Shown here: positions 16,572-23,574 of the stretch, piece after piece
How the letters are laid out: each line of letters opens with the position of its first letter
Position numbering within the stretch: position 1 is the first letter of the stretch
From: Antricoccus suffuscus
Lineage (GTDB): Bacteria; Actinomycetota; Actinomycetes; Mycobacteriales; Antricoccaceae
DNA length: 64,000 bases
NCBI RefSeq assembly: GCF_003003235.1
Contig: NZ_PVUE01000016.1
Coordinates: 1-64,000 of the forward strand
Direction: 5' to 3'
Position numbers and translations under genes: made by a program
Notes under the pieces: generated by a model
Seen by the model: only the letters and a program-made list of their open reading frames with translations
Told to the model about the DNA's origin: nothing
Database searches by the model: none

Positions 16572-17456
16572 ATGAATTCTCACTCACACGACGACCACGG
16601 CCACCGCCACGACCAAGACCATGACCGTGACCGTGACCGCCCGCACGACCATGATCACGATGATTCGCTCGGTGAACTCCTCGACTTGGATGCTGAGGTG
16701 ATGCGTCCGTACTTGCTCGACGTCATGACGTGGCTGCACGCTCGCGTGCCAAAGCGGAACTCACAGCGAATCCTCGACCTGGGTACGGGTACGGGCACCG
16801 GCACGATCGCGCTGGCAACCCGCTTCCCTGGCGCGGAGGTGGTTGCCATAGACAAGTCGACCGCGATGCTCGAGCGTGTGCGGGAACGGGTCACTGTCAG
16901 CGAGCTTGCCGGCCGGGTATCCACCGTGCAAATGGACCTCGACGGGTCATGGACCGATTTGGGATCGTACGACGTCGTCTGGGCTTCGGCGGCGCTTCAC
17001 GAACTTTCCAGTCCCGATAGGACTTTCAGCAACATCTTGGAGGTGCTGAACCCAGGCGGTCTGCTCGTGGTGGTCGAGATGGATGGACCGCCGAGATTCC
17101 TTCAGGATGAGATCGGCGGTGGTCTCGAAGCGCGCATCCACGACGTGCTCCGTGAGGTCGAAACCGGCAGTGCTTATCGTCCCGAATGGACTAAGACCCT
17201 CGATCGCGCGGGATTCGCCCCCGTTGAGGTCGCGGCGTTCTCGGTTGACATGGCGATCGAGGGGGCCGAAACCGGCGGCAAGTACGCGCAGACGTATCTA
17301 CGCCGGATCCAGCCGCACGTCGCTGCGCGATTATCGGCATCCGACCGGACCATGCTTGATGCTCTCGTTGCGGACGTCGGCTCATCGAGCCTTCGTCACC
17401 GCGAGGACCTGCGCCTGCGCGCCGGCCGTACGGCGTGGGCGGGGTACCGCCCCTGA
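16572..17456 (+). CDS. Class I SAM-dependent methyltransferase with His/Asp-rich N-terminal tail
   Basis: A 294-residue protein. The Rossmann methyltransferase core begins with ILDLGTGTGTGTIALATRF (SAM-binding motif I, about residue 67) followed by VVAIDKSTAML and the VVWASAALHELSSPDR segment. The first ~31 residues are mostly His, Asp and Arg (MNSHSHDDHGHRHDQDHD and on), a composition seen in metal-binding tails of Ni/Co/Zn proteins. The substrate is unknown. It is divergent from the XRE-cupin regulator and convergent with the FhuF-like gene, sitting between the two B12-controlled importers. A link to metal handling is an inference from the tail and the neighbourhood. Confidence 0.85.
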   Translation: MNSHSHDDHGHRHDQDHDRDRDRPHDHDHDDSLGELLDLDAEVMRPYLLDVMTWLHARVPKRNSQRILDLGTGTGTGTIALATRFPGAEVVAIDKSTAMLERVRERVTVSELAGRVSTVQMDLDGSWTDLGSYDVVWASAALHELSSPDRTFSNILEVLNPGGLLVVVEMDGPPRFLQDEIGGGLEARIHDVLREVETGSAYRPEWTKTLDRAGFAPVEVAAFSVDMAIEGAETGGKYAQTYLRRIQPHVAARLSASDRTMLDALVADVGSSSLRHREDLRLRAGRTAWAGYRP

Positions 17457-17464
17457 CGCATCCG

Positions 17465-17496
17465 CGACGGGCCCCGACTGCTCAGCCGGCCCGTCG
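17465..17496. terminator. Hairpin between convergent methyltransferase and FhuF-like genes
   Basis: Perfect 9-bp arms CGACGGGCC (17465-17473) and GGCCCGTCG (17488-17496) with a 14-base loop lie just after the methyltransferase stop and overlap the last codons of the opposite gene. It could serve both directions. Confidence 0.55.
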
Positions 17497-18240
17497 CCGG
17501 GTGACTTCCTCGAGCCGCGTCAGCCGTTCCGCCGGTCTTTGGCGTGGGCACGTGGAGCATTTGTCCTTGTCGTCGACTTGGTAGAGCAGGCAACACGACC
17601 CGCGGCGTACGAACGTCTCGCGCAGCCGATTGCCGCCGACGCCGGCCAACTCGACTTCGGTGAAGCGCGGAACAGGTAGCGACCGCGGTAGGCGCGCGAC
17701 CACCTCTTGCGCCGCCTCGGTCGCTTCGGTGACTCTTCCGGTCGCGCGGCCGGCCCAGAGATAGCGACCGGCGATTGCGTCGACCGCGACGGACCACAGT
17801 CGTCGCTCGCCCTTACCGGCGATGGCTGCGACCCGATCGATCGCCGCACCGAGTGCGTCCGCCAGTTCGGCGGTGCCATCGCCCTCGGCCAACCGCGTCG
17901 AGCGCGCGCCGGGTATCCGGCTATCGCCCTGATGGTGCAGCAGTACGTCGTCGAGACGAGCACTGAGCGCCGTACCGGTCAGAAATGAGCTGGCAATCAT
18001 GGGAAGTGCGAGCCAGTTGCTCGCCGAGTACCACCAGAGAGTGCCGAGGATGAACGGATCGTCGATTCCCCAGATCAGTCCGCGCAGCCGGATCTGTTCG
18101 CGTAGCCAAGCGTCATCGAGGACGGCGGTCGCGCGGATCTCGGTCGACCCCGCGCCGCAGATCAAGCTCCCATGTTCGCTCTGGGGCAGGGCTGCCAACA
18201 TCCTGCTCAGGATCTGTTCTGGAGTCGGCTGATCGGTCAC
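17482..18240 (-). CDS. FhuF-like [2Fe-2S] reductase, last gene of a B12-riboswitch-led importer operon
   Basis: A 252-residue cytoplasmic protein. The C-terminus has Cys216-Cys217-X10-Cys228-X2-Cys231 (SCCLLYQVDDKDKCSTCP), exactly the C-C-X10-C-X2-C motif of E. coli FhuF, a [2Fe-2S] protein that reductively frees iron from hydroxamate siderophores. The rest resembles ferric-reductase-like proteins (GLIWGIDDPFILGTLWWYSA). The start is GTG 18240, in a GTGA overlap with the ATPase stop; the long upstream extension of the frame lies inside the ATPase gene. Being tied to a cobalamin-controlled importer instead of an iron-controlled one, it may reduce Co(III), or another metal, in an imported complex. 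This is inference; a normal ferric-siderophore role is the alternative. Confidence 0.85.
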   Translation of the reverse strand: MTDQPTPEQILSRMLAALPQSEHGSLICGAGSTEIRATAVLDDAWLREQIRLRGLIWGIDDPFILGTLWWYSASNWLALPMIASSFLTGTALSARLDDVLLHHQGDSRIPGARSTRLAEGDGTAELADALGAAIDRVAAIAGKGERRLWSVAVDAIAGRYLWAGRATGRVTEATEAAQEVVARLPRSLPVPRFTEVELAGVGGNRLRETFVRRGSCCLLYQVDDKDKCSTCPRQRPAERLTRLEEVTRRRAG

Positions 18241-19724
18241 GGCGTTCTTCCTGCTCGGTCGGGCTCGACCAGGCGACCGTCGTGGACGGTAAGCACGCGG
18301 CCGGCAATGGCTTCTAGAAGTCGTAGATCGTGACTGACCAGAACGATCGCCGTGCCGCGCGCGCTCACCTGACTGAGCACGTTGATGATCTCGGTGGCCG
18401 TGGTGGCATCGAGGCTTGCGGTCGGCTCGTCGGCGACGACCAACGCGGGACTGGCGACCACGGCGCGAGCGATCGCCACCCGTTGGCACTGCCCGACCGA
18501 CAGTTGGCTCGGGTGCGCCGTCACTGGTATCGCCGAGAGCCCCACGTCGTCGAGGGCCTCACGCGCGAGCGACTTGCGCTCCGCGCGGCGTGGACGAGAG
18601 CGTCGGTCGGCGGTAAGTGGTTCGGTGATGCTCCGCCAGAGTGGCCACCGTTGGTCGAGTGAACCGACCGGATCTTGGAAGATCGGCATGATGGTCCCCG
18701 GACGAGGGGAGTCCTCGCCGGCGGCGCCGTACCGGATCTGGCCGGCGTCGGGGCGTTCTGTCCCGGCGATGAGACGTAACAGGGTCGACTTGCCGGAACC
18801 GGACGGTCCGGCGATCCCGACTATCTCGCCTTCAGCGATATCGATGCTGATCCGATCGACGGCACGGTGCTCGCTGCCGTGCGTACGATACGACTTCATC
18901 AGGCCTTCACCGCGGACAACCGGATGGTCGGTACGCAGACTTTCGCCGCGAAGATGGTGACCGCCGTACTTCGATGCTTCGAGCAGTGACCGTGTCCGCT
19001 CATGCGCCGGAGCGGCGACGACCGCAGCGGACGGTCCGGTCTCGATGATCGTGCCACGGTCGATGACCACGATCCGGTCAGCGTGCGCGGCGGCAAGAGC
19101 CAGATCGTGCGTCACGAACAGCAGTGAACGACTGCGTTCTCGGAGCACGTGCATGACCCCGTCGGCGAGGTCGGCGTCCAGCGCGCTCGTTGGCTCGTCG
19201 GCCAGCGTGAGAATGGGGTCGAGGGCGGTGCTGGCCACGATAGTCGCGCGTTGCAGCATTCCGCCGGACCATTGGTGCGGATATTGCCGGCTGCGACGAT
19301 CCGCATCAGGGATACCGACGTGCTCCAAGCGCCGCGCGACCTCTCCTCGGGGAAGGTCGATCCCGTGCATCCGCCACGGTTCGGCGACATGGTGTCCGAC
19401 AGTGCGCAAGGGATCGCAGGCCGAGTAGGGATCCTGCGCGACGTAGCCGATCTGCGGTCCGAGGTAAGGCCGCCGCGTCTTGGCAGTCATCCCGTTGAGA
19501 TCGGTACCTTGTAGGCCGAGGACCCCGGTGATCGTCGTACGAGGACCGAGCAATCCGAGGACGGCGCGGATGCAGGTGGTCTTGCCGCAGCCGGACTCGC
19601 CGACGATGGCTACTGACTCGCCGTCTTCGACCTGAAGGTCGATCCCGCGTACGGCCTGGAAGCCGTTCGGATAGGTGACGGTGAGATTCCGGATATCGAG
19701 CACGGTCGACGACGACGCGCTCAT
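18237..19724 (-). CDS. Fused double ATP-binding protein of the second B12-controlled ABC importer
   Basis: A 495-residue ATPase with two ABC domains, a paralogue of the one at 8012-9418. Domain 1 has GESGCGKTT, QWSGGMLQRATIVAS and LADEPTSALD. Domain 2 has GPSGSGKST, a slightly altered signature LSVGQCQRVAIARAV, and VVADEPTASLD. Both halves look functional. It starts at ATG 19724 in an ATGA overlap with the permease and overlaps the FhuF-like gene by GTGA. Confidence 0.92.
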   Translation of the reverse strand: MSASSSTVLDIRNLTVTYPNGFQAVRGIDLQVEDGESVAIVGESGCGKTTCIRAVLGLLGPRTTITGVLGLQGTDLNGMTAKTRRPYLGPQIGYVAQDPYSACDPLRTVGHHVAEPWRMHGIDLPRGEVARRLEHVGIPDADRRSRQYPHQWSGGMLQRATIVASTALDPILTLADEPTSALDADLADGVMHVLRERSRSLLFVTHDLALAAAHADRIVVIDRGTIIETGPSAAVVAAPAHERTRSLLEASKYGGHHLRGESLRTDHPVVRGEGLMKSYRTHGSEHRAVDRISIDIAEGEIVGIAGPSGSGKSTLLRLIAGTERPDAGQIRYGAAGEDSPRPGTIMPIFQDPVGSLDQRWPLWRSITEPLTADRRSRPRRAERKSLAREALDDVGLSAIPVTAHPSQLSVGQCQRVAIARAVVASPALVVADEPTASLDATTATEIINVLSQVSARGTAIVLVSHDLRLLEAIAGRVLTVHDGRLVEPDRAGRTP

Positions 19725-20617
19725 GCTAGCTCGCTGACGTCGGCGCAGTCGCGCAACGCGTCACTGATCAGCGTGATCGCGGTGACGGTGATAACCAGTC
19801 CGATTCCGGGCCCGATCAATAACCACGGCGCGACGTTAAGATCGATCCGGCCCTCGTTGAGCATGCTGCCCCACTCGGCGGTCGGCGGCTGCACTCCGAG
19901 CCCGAGAAATGACAGTCCGGCCAGCCCGAGGATCGTCTCGCCGAGTCCGAGGGTCGCGGCAATCAGGCCGTGCGCGAATACGCCGGGCAGCACGTGACCG
20001 ACCGCGATTCTCGCGCGGCCGATGCCGGCCATCCTTGCTGCCAGTACGTCGGGTCGATGTCGGGAGCTGAGCGCGAGGCTCCGGGAGAGTTTGGCGAGGC
20101 CGGCCCAGCCAGTGAGCGACATCGCCAGCACCAGATTGCCGAACCCTGGACCGAGGGCACCGACGACCGCGAGCGCCAGCACTAGGGAGGGCAGCCCGAG
20201 CATGACATCGCAGATCCTGCTGACGAAAATGTCGAACGGGCCACCCATCAGACCGGCCGGCACACCGAGTCCGATGCCGATCACGGTCGTCAGGGCGAAG
20301 ACGATGAGTGCCGCCTCGAAGGACACGCCCGCGCCGTGCACCGCGCGGGACAATAGGTCTCGTCCGTTGGAGTCGGTGCCGAGCCAGTGCATCGCTGATG
20401 GAGCCGCCAGCTTGTTCTTGTAGTTGGTCTGGTCCGGATCGCCGACTAGTAGCGGACCGATAATCGCTACCGCTGCAAGGATCAGCACGCCGATCGAGCC
20501 GACCTGGAAGCTGCGATGCCGGACCAGGCGGTGCCATAGCCGGACGGTTCGCGCCGGCCGTGCTTCGACGCCCGTGTCGGCCGGCTGGTTCGCCATCGGT
20601 TCGGGCAGGACACTCAT
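19721..20617 (-). CDS. ABC importer permease, DppC/NikC type (second system)
   Basis: A 298-residue inner-membrane protein with an N-terminal helix (VGSIGVLILAAVAIIGPLLVG), the motif HWLGTDSNGRDLLSRAVHG, a coupling loop around AARMAGIGRARIAVGHVLPG, and the diagnostic LSFLGLGVQPPTAEWGSML. It is clearly related to the permease at 9415-10257. It overlaps its neighbours by ATGA on both sides. Confidence 0.93.
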   Translation of the reverse strand: MSVLPEPMANQPADTGVEARPARTVRLWHRLVRHRSFQVGSIGVLILAAVAIIGPLLVGDPDQTNYKNKLAAPSAMHWLGTDSNGRDLLSRAVHGAGVSFEAALIVFALTTVIGIGLGVPAGLMGGPFDIFVSRICDVMLGLPSLVLALAVVGALGPGFGNLVLAMSLTGWAGLAKLSRSLALSSRHRPDVLAARMAGIGRARIAVGHVLPGVFAHGLIAATLGLGETILGLAGLSFLGLGVQPPTAEWGSMLNEGRIDLNVAPWLLIGPGIGLVITVTAITLISDALRDCADVSELA

Positions 20618-21639
20618 ACGGAGGCCTCGGCGGACCGGTTGATGTCGGCGGCGGTCGTGGTGCCGGAATCGGTGACGGTAGCGGTGGTGGTGCGCCGGCG
20701 GCGGAAGTTGCCGTGCCGAAGACGTGGATCGATCATCGCCAGCAGGAGGTCGATCAGCAGGCTGGCGACGACGTACACCGTCACGGCGATCATCGTGAAC
20801 GCGACGACCACCGGCACGTTGCGCGCGTTAATCGCCTGGACGGTAAATGCGCCTATGCCTGGCCACGTGTAGACGCTCTCGATGATCGGCGCGCCGCCGA
20901 GCACTGCGGCCGCACCAAGACCGACGATCGTGAGGAATGGCGCGATCGCGTTTGGTACGGCGTGCACGAGCAGCTGGCGCACCGGTGATGCGCCGCGAGC
21001 TCGACAGACCTCCATGTACGGCGCCGACCGGGCCTCGAGGATCGAGGCGCGCAGCACCCGAGTCCAGTAGCCGGCCGAACCCAGCGCCAGGGTCAGCGCC
21101 GGCCATCCGACCGTGCGCCACGAGCCGTCCGAGATGATCACACCCAGGTCGAGTTTGAGCACGAGGATATTGAGCACGAACAGCCCTACGAGGAACCCGG
21201 GCACGATCACCATCGCGAGACTGACCACCCGCACAACGGAGTCCGGCCACCGTCGCGGTGCCGCAGCGGCGATGGTCCCCATGACGACGGCCATCGCGAT
21301 TGCCATACACATCGCCACGGTCGCGAGCCGCAGTGTTGCCGGCAACCGAGTCGCGAACTCTTCCATTACCGGTCGGCCCGACTTCCACGAAAGCCCGAAG
21401 TCTCCGTGTACGGCGGCCCAGAGCCAGTCAAGATATCGAACAACCGGATTGCCGTTGAGCCCGAGCTCGACGCGCATCGCGGCGATCTGGGCCGGGTCCG
21501 GCTCAAGGATTCCGCGTGCGTGCAGGATCCCGGTGGCTGGATCGCCCGGCGCCAATAGCAAGAGGCACCAGACAATAATGCTCGCGACCAACAACGTGGC
21601 GAGCGCGATCCCTACCCTCTTGCTAAGGGCGACCAGCAC
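20614..21639 (-). CDS. ABC importer permease, DppB/NikB type (second system)
   Basis: A 341-residue inner-membrane protein, paralogue of the permease at 10254-11195: N-terminal helix, LAPGDPATGI, the periplasmic segment with VELGLNGNPVVRYLDWLW and GDFGLSWKSGRPVMEEF, and a coupling loop VCRARGASPVRQLLVHAVPN. The last ~30 residues form a Thr/Arg-rich cytoplasmic tail (HGNFRRRRTTTATVT and on) not seen in the first system. It starts at GTG 21639, one base after the binding-protein stop. Confidence 0.92.
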   Translation of the reverse strand: MLVALSKRVGIALATLLVASIIVWCLLLLAPGDPATGILHARGILEPDPAQIAAMRVELGLNGNPVVRYLDWLWAAVHGDFGLSWKSGRPVMEEFATRLPATLRLATVAMCMAIAMAVVMGTIAAAAPRRWPDSVVRVVSLAMVIVPGFLVGLFVLNILVLKLDLGVIISDGSWRTVGWPALTLALGSAGYWTRVLRASILEARSAPYMEVCRARGASPVRQLLVHAVPNAIAPFLTIVGLGAAAVLGGAPIIESVYTWPGIGAFTVQAINARNVPVVVAFTMIAVTVYVVASLLIDLLLAMIDPRLRHGNFRRRRTTTATVTDSGTTTAADINRSAEASV

Positions 21640-21640
21640 G

Positions 21641-23206
21641 TCACGAACCGGCGGTCGTCGATGCGTCTACCCACAGGTTCGCCGTCGGTACCTTGTAGTT
21701 CTTCCACTTCGGGCCGGCGACGACGCCCGGGACCCGCATGCCGAGGAAACCCATGTAAGCGCCGTCTCCCACCGCAGCTTGGATCTGCTTGAGGAGGTCA
21801 TCGCGCTCGGTGGTGTCCATCGTGGTCGCCAACTTCGACACAAGAGCGTCGAGATTGGGATCGCTGATGCCGGAGTAGTTGCTTGGGCCGTCGGTGACGA
21901 AGTAGTTCTGCAGCGAGCTGATGGGATCGCCTGGGAAGGAGGTCGTCCCGTTACCGACGATCGCGGCGTTCCATTTGACCGACGGGTCCTGCATCGCTTC
22001 GTCGGTGTCGGGCACCTGCTGGATCTCGACGCCGATCCCGGCGGTCTTCAGCTCCGACTGGACCGCGACGCCGAGGGTGCCCGAGTCGGGCTGCTGCGGA
22101 TAGGTCAGGACGGTCAACGTCAGTGGATTACCGTCTTTGGCGTACATCCCGTCCGAGCCCTTGGCGTAACCGGCACCCGTGAGGAGCTTGTCGGTGGCCT
22201 TGGTGTCGGTCTTGAACATCGGCTCGTAGTACGCGGCCTTGGGCGAATACATCCCATTCGAGACTTCGTACAGCCCGTTCATGACGTCGTTCGCGATCTC
22301 CTTGTAGTTGATCGCCGACAATACGGCCTTCCGGACCTTCACGTCCGTCAACGGCCCGGTTTTCTGGTTGAGCTGGAATTGAAACGTCGGCCCTTTCGGC
22401 GTACCGGTGACCCAGTACGAGTCCTTGCGACCGTTCAGGTTTTTGGCCGCATCCGTCGGTGGATAGAGCGCGAGGTCCACTTCGCCTTTCTGTACGGCGA
22501 GAATCCGTGACTGGGCCTCTTCGATGAACTTGACGGTCACCGACTTCAGCGCTGGAGTGCCGCCCCAGTAGTCCGGGTCGGCCTTCATCGTCATCGTCTG
22601 GGTATCGAGCTTCTGTACGACGTACGGGCCGGTGTAGAGCTTGGCGTCGATGAGCTTCTGCGGGTCGCCCTTCGCCTTGAGGTAGGCGGGGAGGTCGAAG
22701 ATCACGAACTTCGACTCATCGGCGAGCAAGAACGGAAGGTTTGGTGTCGGCTGCGGAGTCGTGAGCGTGACCTCTAGGTCGCCGGTGGGCTTGACGGTTG
22801 TACCGGCGATTGACTTCAGCCCAGCGACCTCGGACAACGAGTACTGCATGACGTCGGCCAGCGCCTTCGCGTCGAGTGGGTCGCCGTTCTGGAAATGCAC
22901 CCCCTTGTTGAGGGTGAGCTTCCAGGTCAGGTCGTCGACGTTGTCGAGGCTCTTGAGGATCCATGGCTTGGGATCGGCGCCGAGGACGGGCCGCATGAGC
23001 AGCTCGCTCCACCCGAACTCGTTTCCCCAGAACCCGTTCTCAAGCGGGTCGACGTCGTCGATAGCGAACCCGGTCGCCAGCGTCAGCGTCGTGGGCTTCT
23101 CTCCCGAACCGGCCGCATCGCCGGTCGCACACGCGGCTAGACCGCCGACAAGTGCGGTTGTAACGAGGATCCCGATGATCCGACGGACAACTGTAACTAC
23201 ACGCAT
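21641..23206 (-). CDS. Family-5 solute-binding lipoprotein of the second B12-controlled ABC importer
   Basis: A 521-residue SBP_bac_5 protein. It begins MRVVTVVRRIIGILVTTALV and reaches the lipobox GLAAC at about residue 26, then a Gly/Ser linker. The family segments LYTGPYVVQKLDTQTMTMK and YWGGTPALKSVTVKFIEEAQ are present. ATG 23206 has GGAAAGG about 8 bases upstream. The open frame begins 30 codons earlier at 23296, but that region is the 3' half of the cobalamin riboswitch, so the extension is not coding. It is only moderately similar to the binding protein at 11208-12863, so the two systems may prefer different ligands. Confidence 0.92.
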   Translation of the reverse strand: MRVVTVVRRIIGILVTTALVGGLAACATGDAAGSGEKPTTLTLATGFAIDDVDPLENGFWGNEFGWSELLMRPVLGADPKPWILKSLDNVDDLTWKLTLNKGVHFQNGDPLDAKALADVMQYSLSEVAGLKSIAGTTVKPTGDLEVTLTTPQPTPNLPFLLADESKFVIFDLPAYLKAKGDPQKLIDAKLYTGPYVVQKLDTQTMTMKADPDYWGGTPALKSVTVKFIEEAQSRILAVQKGEVDLALYPPTDAAKNLNGRKDSYWVTGTPKGPTFQFQLNQKTGPLTDVKVRKAVLSAINYKEIANDVMNGLYEVSNGMYSPKAAYYEPMFKTDTKATDKLLTGAGYAKGSDGMYAKDGNPLTLTVLTYPQQPDSGTLGVAVQSELKTAGIGVEIQQVPDTDEAMQDPSVKWNAAIVGNGTTSFPGDPISSLQNYFVTDGPSNYSGISDPNLDALVSKLATTMDTTERDDLLKQIQAAVGDGAYMGFLGMRVPGVVAGPKWKNYKVPTANLWVDASTTAGS

Positions 23207-23247
23207 TGGAAGCGCCTTTCCAAGAACCTCGTGGAAGTACTGAAAAG

Positions 23248-23446
23248 TCGCGATCGGTCTCCTGGCTCGTAGCTGTCCGCTGGCGCGAACCGACACGTCA
23301 CCTTCCCGGGGTTACCCAGTGGCTCCTGCAGCACGTGTGGAACGTGGAACAGCTGACGTGTCGTTGCAACTACTTACAGTGGCGAGGGCCGCTTCGGCAT
23401 CACACCGAATTCCCGTACACCGCGACCGGCACACTGTACCGCAGCC
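23248..23446 (-). promoter_or_regulatory. Cobalamin riboswitch leading the second ABC importer/FhuF-like operon
   Basis: On the minus strand the core reads GGGAATTCGGTGTGATGCCG then AAGCGGCCCTCGCCACTGTAA (genomic 23374-23413). It is followed by CACTGGGTAACCCCGGGAAGG and the closing GAGCCAGGAGACC near 23257-23269. All are standard cobalamin-aptamer elements in order. It ends about 42 bases before the binding-protein ATG. The 5' boundary is approximate. Confidence 0.93.
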
Positions 23447-23574
23447 GTTGCCGCCGGCACCCGCGGCTGCCTCAGATCTCGAAGTCCGCAGTAGTCACGG
23501 AACCGTCATAGGGTGTGTGGAGACCCGCTCGCGGGTTAGAGGTACGCCGCGGGCCTTTAGAGCCGGAGGTCATG

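Noticed and set aside
21113-22510. 465-aa plus-strand open frame opposite permease and binding protein
   Set aside because: Antisense to two recognisable transporter genes; composition not protein-like.
23207-23296. N-terminal extension of the second family-5 binding protein
   Set aside because: The bases form the 3' half of the cobalamin aptamer, and the true start at 23206 has a good ribosome-binding site and signal peptide.
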